Of a stretch of 64,000 nt of DNA, positions 7,478-16,706 are shown one piece after another. The notes under the pieces were generated by a model. That model ran no database searches. It had not been told where the DNA came from and saw nothing but the letters and a program-made list of their open reading frames with translations. Position numbers and translations under genes: made by a program. Numbering within the stretch: the first letter of the stretch is position 1; every line of letters begins with the position of its first letter. Source of the DNA: Alphaproteobacteria bacterium (GTDB lineage Bacteria; Pseudomonadota; Alphaproteobacteria; Caulobacterales; Maricaulaceae); NCBI GenBank assembly GCA_016124675.1, contig WGNG01000022.1, positions 19,264 through 83,263 of the forward strand, given 5' to 3'.

Positions 7478-9235
7478 CTACTCCATCATCGCGTCGCGAA
7501 GGGCGCGGAACTCGTTGCCCTCATACCAGTTGGGCCAGTCTTCGGACTGCGCCAGGCGGCGCGACAGGCCGTAGAACAGCTCGCCGTCCTGGACGAAACC
7601 GGACAGGTCCCAGCTGTCATCATACTCGTCGGACGGCTGGTGATAGTGCAGCGTGCGGTAGGCCTGCGCGATGGCGGCGCCATGGGCCTCGCCATGCTCG
7701 ACATGGACGGTGCCGCCCTTGGCATAGAGCATGGGCACGCCGCGCCGGCCGAGCGAGATATGGTCGGAGCGGTAGAAATAGCCCGCCTCCGGCGTGGGAT
7801 CGGGGCTGAGATAGCGGCCCTGGGCCTGCGCATCCTCGCGCAGCATGTCCTCCAGCTGCGAGGCCCCATAGCCGATCACCACCACATTCTCGGTCTCGCC
7901 CACGGGCTGGATGGCGTCGAAGTTGAAGCCGCCTACGGTCTGATTGAGCGGCACGAGCGGGTTCTGCGCGTAATAGGCCGAGCCCAGCAGGCCCTGTTCT
8001 TCGGCGGTGACCGCCACGAAGATCAGCGAGCGGGCGGGCGGCTCCTCCGCCGCGAAGGCTTCAGCCAGCTCCAGGATGAAGGCGGTCCCGGTCGCGTTGT
8101 CGACGGCGCCGTTATAGATATTGTCCTCGCTGGCGAAGTTGAGCCGTTCGCCCAGATGGTCCCAGTGGGCCATGAACAGGACGTGCTCGTCCGGCCGCTC
8201 CGATCCGCGCACCATGCCGGCAACATTGCGTGAGCTGAGCTCACGCAGGCCGTTATGGAGCGTGGCGGTCATCTGCGCGCCTTGCAGCGGCACGGGCGTG
8301 AAGCCCGGCTCGGCGGCGGCTTCGGCCATTTCGGCGAAGTTCAGCCCGGCCGCTTCAAACAATTGCTCGGCGATTTCCAGCTGGATCCAGCCTTCCACGT
8401 CGACAAACGGCTCGTCAGCGGCAGAGGCGAGGATGAATTGCGGGCCGGACCAGGAATTGCGCACGGTCGCCCAGCCATAGCTGGCCGGCTCGGTCTGGTG
8501 GACGATGATCGCGCCCGCAGCGCCCTGGCGGGCGGCTTCTTCATACTTGTAGGTCCAGCGCCCGTAATAGGTCATGGCCGAACCGTTGAACAAACCGCTG
8601 CCGGGCCGGGCATAGCCGGGATCATTGACCAGGATCACCACCGTCTTGCCGGTGACGTCGAGGCCGTCATAGTCGTTCCAGCCAAATTCCGGCGCCACGA
8701 CGCCATAGCCGACAAACACGAGGTCGGACGGCTCGATCGCGACCGACTCCACCGGCTGCTGGGTCCAGAACACCACGTCCTGACCCATGCGCAGGCCCAT
8801 GGGCTCGCCATTCACGCTGATCTCCAGATCGGAGCGCGCCTCGTCGAGGGTGGACTCAATCAGCGGCACGTTCTGGAACCAGCCGCCATCCTCGCCTGCG
8901 GGCTCCAGCCCGGCGCGGCGCATCTCCTCGGCGATCCAGTCGGCCGCCGTCTCGCCCACCTCATGACCCGGCGCGCGGCCCATGAACCGGTCATCGGCGA
9001 GCGTCGAGATCCGGTAGGCGAAATCGGCCTCGGTGATCGCGGGGCTGGTGTCCTGATGGTAGGGCCAGTCGCCGCCCGCGGCGGCGGTCTGTCCCGCCTC
9101 GGGGGCGGGTGCATCCGATTGGGCGGCCTCCGGCGCGGCGGCTTCGGTTGCATCTGCCGGCGGCTGCCCCGCCGGTTGCCCACACGCCGCCAGCGCCATC
9201 AGCGCCGCCCCCGCCAGTCCCGCAAAACGTAACAT
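7478..9235 (-). CDS. M28-family metallopeptidase, lipoprotein
   Basis: This 585-residue protein has a lipoprotein signal (LAAC, Cys18), then an Ala/Pro/Glu-rich linker to about residue 55. A protease-associated (PA) insert lies around residues 165-280 (DLVFVGYGVVAPEFGWNDYD). The zinc aminopeptidase domain is complete: H357 in AHWDHLG, D379 in GAVDNATGT, E412-E413 in TAEEQGLLGS, D440 in FNFDAI, and H532 in YHQPSDEYD. It probably trims peptides at the outer-membrane or periplasmic surface. It converges with the gene at 6701 on a shared terminator and is divergent from the SBF transporter. Confidence 0.92.
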   Translation of the reverse strand: MLRFAGLAGAALMALAACGQPAGQPPADATEAAAPEAAQSDAPAPEAGQTAAAGGDWPYHQDTSPAITEADFAYRISTLADDRFMGRAPGHEVGETAADWIAEEMRRAGLEPAGEDGGWFQNVPLIESTLDEARSDLEISVNGEPMGLRMGQDVVFWTQQPVESVAIEPSDLVFVGYGVVAPEFGWNDYDGLDVTGKTVVILVNDPGYARPGSGLFNGSAMTYYGRWTYKYEEAARQGAAGAIIVHQTEPASYGWATVRNSWSGPQFILASAADEPFVDVEGWIQLEIAEQLFEAAGLNFAEMAEAAAEPGFTPVPLQGAQMTATLHNGLRELSSRNVAGMVRGSERPDEHVLFMAHWDHLGERLNFASEDNIYNGAVDNATGTAFILELAEAFAAEEPPARSLIFVAVTAEEQGLLGSAYYAQNPLVPLNQTVGGFNFDAIQPVGETENVVVIGYGASQLEDMLREDAQAQGRYLSPDPTPEAGYFYRSDHISLGRRGVPMLYAKGGTVHVEHGEAHGAAIAQAYRTLHYHQPSDEYDDSWDLSGFVQDGELFYGLSRRLAQSEDWPNWYEGNEFRALRDAMME

Positions 9236-9424
9236 TATAACGCCCCTTCAATGGTTTAGCTTCCACGCCATGGTGGGGTCATCCGCGCCGGCGCGCAAGC
9301 TTCGGTCCGCCGCCCCCTCGACAAGGCCGGTCTCGCCCGGTCATGGTGTGCGGTGAACCGCGTTCACCGCCCGCCGCCAGACGCGGGCCGGACACGGGCA
9401 GAAGACGGCCGGGAGGAGATCACC

Positions 9425-10360
9425 ATGGACGCCGCTGCGCTGGACGCTGCGCGCATCGAGCTGGCCCCGGGCGGGGACTGGATCCTGCCTTTGATCCTGG
9501 CGGTGATCATGTTTTCCGTGGCGCTGAGCCTGAGGCCGCGCGATTTCCTGTTCCTCATGGCCGAGCCCGGCAAATTCGCCGGCGCGGCGGCGGCGCAGAT
9601 CGTCGCCCTGCCCGCAATGACGCTGGGGCTGATCTATCTGATCAATCCCGTCCCCTCCATCGCGCTGGGCATGATCGTGGTGGCGTGCTGCCCCGGCGGC
9701 AATGTGTCGAACTTCTTCACCCAGCTGGGGCGCGGCGACACGGCCCTGTCGGTGGCGCTGACCGGCACGTCGAGCCTGGCCGCCGCCCTGCTCACCCCCG
9801 TCTCCATCCTGTTCTGGACCAGTCTTTACGCCCCGACCGCCATCCTCGTGGACGAAATCGCGGTGAGCCCATGGGCCTTCGTGATCCAGACCACGCTCAT
9901 CCTGGCGATCCCGCTGGCGCTGGGCATGGCGTTCGCGTTCCGGTATCCGGCGATGGCGGCGCGCATCCGCCCGGCTTTGATGATCGCGGCGCTTGCGGGC
10001 ATTCTGGCGATGGTGTTCGGCGGGCTGGCGGCCAACTGGGCGCTGCTGACCGCGACGGCGGGCGCGGTGCTGGCGATCGTCATCGCGCACAATGGCCTCG
10101 CCTTCGCGACCGGCGCAGCGGCGGGGCGGCTTTTGCGCTATAATGCGCCGCGCCGGCGCGCGCTGACCTTTGAGGTTGGCATCCAGAATGCGGGGCTCGG
10201 CCTGGTGATCCTGCTCTCGCAGTTCGACGGGCTGGGCGGCGCGGCGGCGGTGGTCGGCGTATGGTCGATCTGGCATTTGTTCGCGGGGCTGGGCCTGGCG
10301 GGCGCCTTGCGCCTCTACGATGCGCGCTGGCCCACGGCGGAAGCGGAGCCTGCGGAATGA
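9425..10360 (+). CDS. Bile acid:sodium symporter (SBF) family transporter
   Basis: This 311-residue membrane protein has about nine to ten hydrophobic helices. The family hallmark is the stretch VVACCPGGNVSNFFTQLGRG, in which the unwound helix region binds sodium and substrate, and the second-repeat counterpart FEVGIQNAGLGLVIL. SBF proteins co-transport sodium with organic acids; bacterial substrates are mostly unknown. The ATG at 9425 was chosen because GGAGGAGA lies just upstream; an in-frame ATG at 9353 would add residues unlike the family. It is followed by a repeat-bearing intergenic region. Confidence 0.88.
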   Translation: MDAAALDAARIELAPGGDWILPLILAVIMFSVALSLRPRDFLFLMAEPGKFAGAAAAQIVALPAMTLGLIYLINPVPSIALGMIVVACCPGGNVSNFFTQLGRGDTALSVALTGTSSLAAALLTPVSILFWTSLYAPTAILVDEIAVSPWAFVIQTTLILAIPLALGMAFAFRYPAMAARIRPALMIAALAGILAMVFGGLAANWALLTATAGAVLAIVIAHNGLAFATGAAAGRLLRYNAPRRRALTFEVGIQNAGLGLVILLSQFDGLGGAAAVVGVWSIWHLFAGLGLAGALRLYDARWPTAEAEPAE

Positions 10361-10460
10361 GGAAGGCGCTGACATCTTTGTCTTTTCCCGCTTGCGGGAG
10401 TGAGCAATCGCATATGGGCCGCAAGCTCCGGGCTCGGCTGAAGACGGCGCGGGCCGCTCT

Positions 10461-10571
10461 CCCTCCCCCACCGGGGGAGGGCCGGGGTGGGGGGCATGCA
10501 GCTTCAGCCAAAGGCCCGTCACCCGTCACCGCCTCACACCCCACCCCAACCCTCCCCTCAAGGGGAGGGAG
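10461..10571. repeat. Palindromic dispersed repeat, family 2, copy A
   Basis: The gap between the SBF transporter and the amidohydrolase holds two C/G-rich hairpins. CCCTCCCCCACCGGGGGAGG lies at 10461-10480 and a CCTCCCCTCAAGGGGAGG arm pair near 10551-10569. Between them, 10491-10547 matches the reverse complement of 25266-25322 almost base for base, sharing CACCCGTCACCGCCTCACAC. This looks like a non-coding dispersed element or REP-type repeat. No open frame fits it. Confidence 0.7.
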
Positions 10572-10637
10572 GAAACGTGCTTGCCCCAAAAGCGATAGCC
10601 TTGGTTTGCGGGAGCAGGATAAGGATTGGAGCACCCC

Positions 10638-12419
10638 ATGACCCATGATCTGAAAATCACTGGCGGCCTGATCCATGACGGCTCGGGGTCGGCCCCCTTC
10701 AAAGCGGACATTGCCATCGCAAACGGCCGCATCGTGGCGGTGGGCGAGGCGCCCGGCCCCGCGCGCGAGACGATCGACGCGGCGGGCTGCATCGTCACGC
10801 CGGGCTTTATTGATGCGCACACCCATTATGACGGGCAGGCGACCTGGGATGACCGGCTGGAGCCCTCCATCCGCCATGGCGTGACCACGGCGGTGATGGG
10901 CAATTGCGGGGTCGGCTTCGCGCCGGTGCGCGCCAGCGATCATGACCGGCTGATCCGGCTGATGGAGGGGGTGGAGGATATTCCCGGCACGGCGCTCGCT
11001 GAAGGACTGCCCTGGAACTGGGAGAGCTTTCCCGACTATATGGACGCGCTGGACGCGACGCCGCGCACCATGGACATCGCCGCCATGGTCGGCCACGACC
11101 CGCTGCGCGTCTATGTCATGAACGAACGCGCCAGCTTCGACGCCCAGGCCAGCGCGGACGAGATTGCCCGCATGCGCGATCTGGTGGGCGAGGCGCTGGA
11201 TGCCGGCGCCATCGGCTTTTCCACCGGGCGGTCAGACCTGCACCGCACCGCCGACGGCGAATGGACCCCGGCCTCGGAAGCCACGGCCAGGGAGCTCGCC
11301 GGCATCGCCAGCGCCTTCAGGGGCCGCGATCACGGCGTCATCCAGGCGGTGTCGGATTTCGATCTGCAGCGTGATCCGGACAGCTTCCCCGCCGAATGGT
11401 CGGTGATCGAGGCCTATGTGAAGGCGGCGGGCGGGCGGCCCTTCTCCATCTCGGTGATGCAGCGCGATTTCGCCCCGGACCAGTGGCGCCAGATCCTCAA
11501 AGGCCTCGAAGCCCTCGACGCGGAAGGCTACCGCGTGCGCGCCCAGGTCGCGCCGCGCGCCATCGGCGTGTTTCTGGGGCTGCAATGCACCTTCCACCCC
11601 TTCATGGGCTATCCCGCCTACAAGGCCATCGCCCATCTGCCGCTGGACGCGCGGGTTCGCGAAATGGCGAGGCCTGAGTTCAAGGCGCAGCTCCTCTCCG
11701 AAAAATCCGACACGCTCGCCGGCCCCGGCTCATCCGTCCCGCCCATTGCCGACATGCTGATCGAGCACATGGAGTTCGTCGCCTCCAAGCTGTTCACCCT
11801 GACCGATGATCCCGATTACGAGCAGCCTCTCGACCGCTCCATCGGGGCGCGGGCGCAGGCACGCGGGGTCAGCGTTTGGGAGGCGCTCTATGACACGGTG
11901 ATCGCGCGCGAGGGGCGCGAGCTGATCTACATGCCGATCTATAACTATACCGAAGGCGATTACGCCAATGTCCACGCCATGCTGACCCATCGCCTGGCCA
12001 TTCCCGGCCTGTCCGATGGCGGCGCCCATGTGGGCACGGTGTGTGATGCGAGCTTTCCCACCTACCTCCTGAGCTATTGGACGCGCGACCGCACCCGGGG
12101 ACCCCGGATCGAAATGGCGCGCGCGGTGCAGATGCTCACCGGCGATGTGGCCGATTATCTGGGCCTGGCCGACCGGGGCCGGATCAGGCCGGGCCTGAAA
12201 GCCGACCTCAACATCATCGACCCGAACCGCTTGCGCGTGCACGCGCCCTATCTGGTCCAGGACCTGCCCGCCGGCGGCCAGCGCCTGCTGCAGAAGGCCG
12301 AAGGCTATCGCGCGACGATCGTGTCGGGGCAGGTGGTGGTGCGCGAGGACGAGGTGACGGACGCGCGGCCGGGGCGGCTGGTGCGGTCGGGGCAGGTGAT
12401 GGCGCTGGCGGCGGAGTAG
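10638..12419 (+). CDS. N-acyl-D-amino-acid deacylase / D-aminoacylase-type amidohydrolase
   Basis: This 593-residue amidohydrolase begins with the small beta-sandwich ITGGLIHDGSGSAPFKADIA. The metal site DAHTHYDGQ follows, then the D-aminoacylase Cys motif MGNCGVGFAP, a later VGHDPLR, and the C-terminal SDGGAHVGTVCDASF with the catalytic Asp. The family removes N-acyl groups from D-amino acids or hydrolyses related cyclic amides in the cytoplasm. The ATG at 10638 has GGAG 8 nt upstream; the TTG at 10626 is an alternative that adds four residues. It stands alone between two repeat regions. Confidence 0.88.
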   Translation: MTHDLKITGGLIHDGSGSAPFKADIAIANGRIVAVGEAPGPARETIDAAGCIVTPGFIDAHTHYDGQATWDDRLEPSIRHGVTTAVMGNCGVGFAPVRASDHDRLIRLMEGVEDIPGTALAEGLPWNWESFPDYMDALDATPRTMDIAAMVGHDPLRVYVMNERASFDAQASADEIARMRDLVGEALDAGAIGFSTGRSDLHRTADGEWTPASEATARELAGIASAFRGRDHGVIQAVSDFDLQRDPDSFPAEWSVIEAYVKAAGGRPFSISVMQRDFAPDQWRQILKGLEALDAEGYRVRAQVAPRAIGVFLGLQCTFHPFMGYPAYKAIAHLPLDARVREMARPEFKAQLLSEKSDTLAGPGSSVPPIADMLIEHMEFVASKLFTLTDDPDYEQPLDRSIGARAQARGVSVWEALYDTVIAREGRELIYMPIYNYTEGDYANVHAMLTHRLAIPGLSDGGAHVGTVCDASFPTYLLSYWTRDRTRGPRIEMARAVQMLTGDVADYLGLADRGRIRPGLKADLNIIDPNRLRVHAPYLVQDLPAGGQRLLQKAEGYRATIVSGQVVVREDEVTDARPGRLVRSGQVMALAAE

Positions 12420-12432
12420 GTCAGCGCCTCCA

Positions 12433-12584
12433 CCCCTCACCTTACCTCTCCCCTTCATGAGGGGAGAGGAGGCTTTGACGCTGTGTGGGTCTCAGGAAAG
12501 CCAAGCGCCTGGCCCCACCGATATAATGCGCAGCGTGGAGGCCCCCTCTCCCCCATGATAATGGGGGAGAGGTAAGGTGAGGGG
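12433..12584. repeat. REPIN/MITE-like palindromic element, family 1, copy 1
   Basis: A 152-bp element bounded by terminal inverted repeats: CCCCTCACCTTACCTCTCCC at the left end, and its complement ending in GGTAAGGTGAGGGG at the right. Each end folds into its own hairpin (CTCCCCTTCATGAGGGGAG; CTCCCCCATGATAATGGGGGAG). The interior keeps GGAGGCTTTGACGCTG and GCGCCTGGCCC, which recur in the copy at 16707-16856. It starts 14 bp after the amidohydrolase stop. There is no transposase, so it would be a passive element. Confidence 0.85.
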
Positions 12585-12651
12585 GCGAGGCGAAGCCGGC
12601 CATTCGAGAGCGCCCGAGGTGCGGTTCCCCCCTCCGTCCGCTTCGCGGACA

Positions 12652-12673
12652 CCTCCCCCGCAAGCGGGGGAGG
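12652..12673. terminator. G/C-rich hairpin after the Met-sulfoxide reductase gene
   Basis: CCTCCCCCGC and GCGGGGGAGG form a perfect 10-bp stem around a 2-nt AA loop, 12 nt beyond the stop codon of the minus-strand msr gene. There is no U-run, so it may stabilise the mRNA end or be part of the REP-like repeats rather than a true intrinsic terminator. Confidence 0.45.
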
Positions 12674-12685
12674 ATAAACCTGCCA

Positions 12686-13183
12686 CTACCCCAACAACGC
12701 CCCGCAAATCGCTTCCAGCCCGGCGCGGTCCGTCTCGTCAAACGCGTCAGGCTCTGTCGAATCCACATCCAGCACCGCGGCCAGCGAACCGTCGGGCGCA
12801 AACACCGGCACGACGATTTCGGAGCGGGAGCGGCTGTCGCAGGCGATATGGCCGGGGAAGGCGTGCACATCGGGGACGATCAGCGTCTCGCCCGACGCTG
12901 CCACCGCCCCGCACACGCCCTTGCCGAAGGGGATGCGCAGGCAGCCCAGCGTGCCCTGATAGGGGCCGACCACCAGCTCACCGGGTTTTAGAGGATCGAC
13001 CACATAGAAGCCGGTCCAGAAAAAGCGCGGCGCAAACGCGTGCGCCAGGAGACAGGCCGCCGTGGCGTAGCGCGCGGTGGCGCTGGTTTCGCCGGCGACG
13101 ACGGACGCGATTTCGCGGGCGAGGCGCTGATAGGCTTCGCTGCGGGTTTCGCCCTCGGGCGCGGTGCTCATGGCTTCGGCCAT
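12686..13183 (-). CDS. msrC: Free methionine-(R)-sulfoxide reductase, GAF domain (MsrC type)
   Basis: This 165-residue cytoplasmic protein is a single GAF domain. It carries the three cysteines of fRMsr enzymes: C81 in GTLGCLRIPFGKGVCG, C91 in the same block, and C115 in HIACDSRSRSE, at the usual C-x9-C spacing. It would reduce free Met-R-sulfoxide with thioredoxin. The conserved ends FFWTGFYVVD and DVDSTEPDAFDETD also match. The ATG at 13183 has CAGGAGA 7 nt upstream; the open frame extends 219 codons further but that part shows no family match and runs antisense through the YHS gene. Confidence 0.92.
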   Translation of the reverse strand: MAEAMSTAPEGETRSEAYQRLAREIASVVAGETSATARYATAACLLAHAFAPRFFWTGFYVVDPLKPGELVVGPYQGTLGCLRIPFGKGVCGAVAASGETLIVPDVHAFPGHIACDSRSRSEIVVPVFAPDGSLAAVLDVDSTEPDAFDETDRAGLEAICGALLG

Positions 13184-13366
13184 TGAATGTCTCCTGGTGT
13201 GCCGCAGCGCACTAGATAGGCGGATGCGCGCCCGTGCGCAGCCCCCCGGGTGATCACGAACCGCATCACACAAACGTGGCCGGCGCGCGCCCGAGCGTGA
13301 CGATGTCTTTGCACGGCGCCGCGCTATAGCTGGCGGCGTCAAGCAGGCGGAGCGCCTGCGCTTACC

Positions 13367-13855
13367 ATGAGCAAGGCCAGACCCATGACGCCGAAACTTC
13401 TCTTGATGTGCATCAGCCTCGTTTGGTCGGGTCTGGCGCTCGCGCCCTCGGCGCACGCCGAAGACCCGCCCGCCATGCCGATCTATACAGGCCTGTTCGC
13501 CAATCTGGGCGCGGGCGGATATGACGTCGTCGCCTATCACACGCAAGGCGAGGCGGTGCGCGGCGTGCGCGCCTTCACCACACGCTGGCAAGGCGCGGAC
13601 TGGCGCTTTTCCAGCCAGGCCCATCTCGACCTGTTCCTGGCCGATCCGCCGGCCTATGCGCCGCAATATGGCGGCCATTGCGCCTGGGCGATGGCGCAAG
13701 GCTATGGCGCCAAGGGCGATCCTCAAATCTGGCAGATCGTGGACGGGCGGCTGTATCTCAATTTCGACCGGGCCATCCATGCGCGCTGGCAGGCCGACAT
13801 AACCGGCCATATCGCCCGCGCCGACGCCAACTATCCACAAGTTCTGGAGCGCTGA
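13367..13855 (+). CDS. YHS domain-containing secreted protein
   Basis: This 162-residue protein has a Sec signal peptide (LLLMCISLVWSGLALAPSAHA) followed by a YHS-type domain. Typical elements are GGYDVVAYHTQGEAVRG, FSSQAHLDLFLADPPAYAPQ, YGGHCAWAMAQG and DGRLYLNFDRAI. YHS domains are linked to metal binding. The protein is expected in the periplasm. A second ATG at 13385 would also leave an adequate signal peptide. It is followed 2 nt later by a DoxX-like membrane gene, so the two form an operon and probably act together at the membrane. Confidence 0.85.
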   Translation: MSKARPMTPKLLLMCISLVWSGLALAPSAHAEDPPAMPIYTGLFANLGAGGYDVVAYHTQGEAVRGVRAFTTRWQGADWRFSSQAHLDLFLADPPAYAPQYGGHCAWAMAQGYGAKGDPQIWQIVDGRLYLNFDRAIHARWQADITGHIARADANYPQVLER

Positions 13856-13857
13856 TC

Positions 13858-14355
13858 ATGCGTATCTCGCGTTTTGCCCCCTATGCCGTCATCGCCCTGG
13901 GCCTGTTCATAGCGGCGATCTTTCTGGACTCCCTGCGGTTCAAGTTCACTGGCCACCCGACGCCGCAGCACATCTTTGAGACCTTGCGCGACTGGTCAGG
14001 CATTGATCTGTTCTATCCCGTGGGCCCATGGGTGATCGGTTTGGCGGAGCTCGCCTCGGCGCTGCTGCTGCTCACCGTGCCGGTGCTGGCCCTGTTCATC
14101 CGGCGGCTGAAGGGCCTTGGCGCGCTGTCGGCGGTGGCTGGCGCACTCATTGCGCTGGCGGTCATGTCCGGCGCGATCGGCTTTCACATGTTCACCCCGC
14201 TTGGGATCGAGACCCCGGTAGCGTGGGAGGACGGGCGGCCCGCTGAGACCAGCCCGGCCCTGTTTTACGCAGCCTGCCTGACCTGGATGGCGGCGTTTGC
14301 CATCGTGCTTCTGCAGGGTGGCGCCGCGCTGCGCGCCCTGCGCCGCGAGGGATGA
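13858..14355 (+). CDS. DoxX-like integral membrane protein
   Basis: This 165-residue membrane protein has four predicted helices (APYAVIALGLFIAAIFLDSL; PWVIGLAELASALLLLTVPV; LGALSAVAGALIALAVMSGA; LFYAACLTWMAAFAIVLLQ). The first-helix context FLDSLRFKFTGHPTPQHIFE and the loop DLFYPVGPWVIGLAELASALLL match small DoxX-like proteins. It starts 2 nt after the YHS gene and is co-transcribed with it. A redox or metal-related envelope role is possible but only inferred from the partner. Function unknown. Confidence 0.75.
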   Translation: MRISRFAPYAVIALGLFIAAIFLDSLRFKFTGHPTPQHIFETLRDWSGIDLFYPVGPWVIGLAELASALLLLTVPVLALFIRRLKGLGALSAVAGALIALAVMSGAIGFHMFTPLGIETPVAWEDGRPAETSPALFYAACLTWMAAFAIVLLQGGAALRALRREG

Positions 14356-14468
14356 CCAGGACCGCGGGCGGCATCGCAGGGATTGTGCTTTGGCCCTTGT
14401 ATGACTAGACCTAGGGACAATCCCCACATGGCCGCGTGAACGCGGCGTTCAACGCTTGAGGCCCCTCC

Positions 14469-16676
14469 ATGAAGACGCATCTTTATCTTGGCGCCGCTGC
14501 CGCAGCCATTGCCCTCGCGGCCTGCGAGCCCAATGACCCCACGCCTCCGGCGCCGCCCGAGACGGCCCAGGCCGAAACCGATGCCCAACAGGACGCCAAC
14601 GGCATGGACGCAGCGAACGCGGCTGACGAGACGGCGCAGGCCAACCCGCTGCTGGCCGAGTGGAACACGCCGCACGGCGCCCCGCCCTTCAGCCAGATTC
14701 AGCCTGACCACTTCATCCCGGCTTTCGAAGCCGCGATGGAGACCCATCGCGCCGAGATCGACGCGATCGCCACGAACCCCGAGGCGCCGACCTTCGAGAA
14801 CACCATGCTGGCGCTGGAGAACGCCGGCGCCGATCTGGGCCGGATCAGCCGCGTGTTCGGCAATCTGACGAGCTCGGCGTCCAATGACGCGCTCGACGCC
14901 ATCCAGGCGGAGATGAGCCCGCGCCTGGCGCGTCACAGCTCGGCCATCACGCTGAACGCCGATCTGTTCGCCCGCATCGACACCCTGCGCCAGCGCAGCG
15001 ATGAGCTTGACCTGACGCCCGAGCAGTCGCGCCTCATCGAGGTCTATCACGAGAATTACGTGCGCGCCGGCGCCCAGCTGGAAGGCGAGGACCGCGAGCG
15101 CTTCGCCGAAATCCGCGCCGAGCTGGCGAGCCTCTACACCGAGTTCTCCCAGAACGAGCGCCGCGACAGCGAGCTGTGGACCCTGCCGCTGAGCGAGGAT
15201 GATCTGGCCGGGCTGCCGTCCAGCCTCGCCTCGGCCGCGCGCGCGGCGGGCGAAACGCGGGGTCTCGACACGCCGGTCATCACGCTGCAGCGCTCCATGG
15301 TGGAGCCCTTCCTGCAGCGCTCGCCCAACCGCGCCCAGCGCGAAGCGGTGTGGACCGCCTTCTACAATCGCGGCAATAATGACAATGAGTTCGACAACAA
15401 GGACAATGTCCGGCGCATCCTGGAACTGCGCCTGGAGCTGGCCAACCTGCTGGGCTTTGAGACCTTCGCCCACTTCCGCACCGCCGGCACCATGGCCGGC
15501 ACGCCCGAAGCAGCCCAGGGGCTGATGGAGCAGGTCTGGGCGCCCGCCCGCGCGCGCGCGCTCGAAGAACAGGCCGATATTGAAACCCTGATGGCCCGCG
15601 ACGGCATTGAGGACGACGTGATGGGCTGGGACTGGCGCTATTACACCGAGCAGGTGCGCGCCGAGCGCTTCGACCTCGATGAGAACCAGGTCAAGGCATA
15701 TATCGATCTCGAGAACATGATCGCCGCCCAGTTCTACGTCGCCGAGCGGCTGTTCGGCGTGCGCTTCACCGAGCGCACCGATATCGAGGCCTATCACGAG
15801 GACGTGCGCGTATGGGAGGTCACCCGCGCCGACAATGGCGAGGTGGTCGGCCTGTTCTACGGCGATTACTTCGCCCGCCCGGGCAAGCGCTCGGGCGCCT
15901 GGATGAGCTCGTTCCGTCCGCAGAACGGCATCACCGGCGAGACCCCGATCATCATCAACAACTGCAATTACAACCGTCCTGCCGAGGGCGAGCCGGCGCT
16001 GATCTCGTTTACCGACGCCACCACCCTGTTCCACGAGCTGGGCCACGGCCTGCACGGCCTGCTGTCGAACACGCAGTATCCGTCCCTGGCGGGCACGTCG
16101 GTCGACCGCGACTTTGTGGAGTTCCCCGCCCAGGTGCTCGAGCACTGGTTCACCGAGCCGGAAGTGCTCGAGCGTTTCGCCCTGCACTACGAGACCGGCG
16201 AGCCGATGCCGCGCGAGCTGCTCGACAGGGTGCTGGCGGCGCAGAACTTCAACCAGGGCTTCAGCACGGTGGAGTTCCTCAACTCCGGCCTGGTGGACAT
16301 GGCCTATCACCGCAACACCGACCCCGCCGCCATCGATGTGGGCGCGTTCGAGACCGAGATCCTGACGCGCTATGGCAGCCCGCAGGCCATCCCGATGCGC
16401 CACCGCTCGACGCACTTCCTGCATGTCTTCGCCGGCGAGGGCTATGCGTCGGGCTATTACAGCTATCTTTGGGCCGGCGTGCTGGACAATGACGGCTTCG
16501 ACGCCTTCGTGGAAGCGGGCGACATCTTCGATCCGCAGACCGCCGCGCGCCTGCGCGCAGTGTTCTCCTCGGGCAATACCATCCCGGCGATGGAGAATTT
16601 CGTCAATTTCCGCGGCCGCGAACCTTCGGTGGACCCGCTGCTGCGCAGCCGCGGCTTTATCGAAGCGGAGGGGTGA
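14469..16676 (+). CDS. dcp: M3-family peptidyl-dipeptidase (Dcp-type), lipoprotein
   Basis: This is a 735-residue zinc metallopeptidase. It starts with a lipoprotein signal (AAIALAAC, Cys19) and a low-complexity Pro/Ala/Asp/Glu linker. The mature enzyme begins near NPLLAEWNTPHGAPPFSQI, the typical Dcp opening. The active site TTLFHELGHGLHGLL carries HExxH, and the downstream Glu ligand is within VEFPAQVLEHW. Dcp removes C-terminal dipeptides. The lipobox places this copy at the cell envelope rather than in the cytoplasm. A REPIN-like element begins 30 bp after the stop codon. Confidence 0.93.
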   Translation: MKTHLYLGAAAAAIALAACEPNDPTPPAPPETAQAETDAQQDANGMDAANAADETAQANPLLAEWNTPHGAPPFSQIQPDHFIPAFEAAMETHRAEIDAIATNPEAPTFENTMLALENAGADLGRISRVFGNLTSSASNDALDAIQAEMSPRLARHSSAITLNADLFARIDTLRQRSDELDLTPEQSRLIEVYHENYVRAGAQLEGEDRERFAEIRAELASLYTEFSQNERRDSELWTLPLSEDDLAGLPSSLASAARAAGETRGLDTPVITLQRSMVEPFLQRSPNRAQREAVWTAFYNRGNNDNEFDNKDNVRRILELRLELANLLGFETFAHFRTAGTMAGTPEAAQGLMEQVWAPARARALEEQADIETLMARDGIEDDVMGWDWRYYTEQVRAERFDLDENQVKAYIDLENMIAAQFYVAERLFGVRFTERTDIEAYHEDVRVWEVTRADNGEVVGLFYGDYFARPGKRSGAWMSSFRPQNGITGETPIIINNCNYNRPAEGEPALISFTDATTLFHELGHGLHGLLSNTQYPSLAGTSVDRDFVEFPAQVLEHWFTEPEVLERFALHYETGEPMPRELLDRVLAAQNFNQGFSTVEFLNSGLVDMAYHRNTDPAAIDVGAFETEILTRYGSPQAIPMRHRSTHFLHVFAGEGYASGYYSYLWAGVLDNDGFDAFVEAGDIFDPQTAARLRAVFSSGNTIPAMENFVNFRGREPSVDPLLRSRGFIEAEG

Positions 16677-16706
16677 GACTCAGTGCGCTCCCGAAAGGGA
16701 GCCGTA

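Noticed and set aside
13184..13840. N-terminal extension of the Met-sulfoxide reductase frame
   Set aside because: It overlaps the YHS gene antisense, lacks conserved sequence, and a good ribosome site precedes the ATG at 13183.
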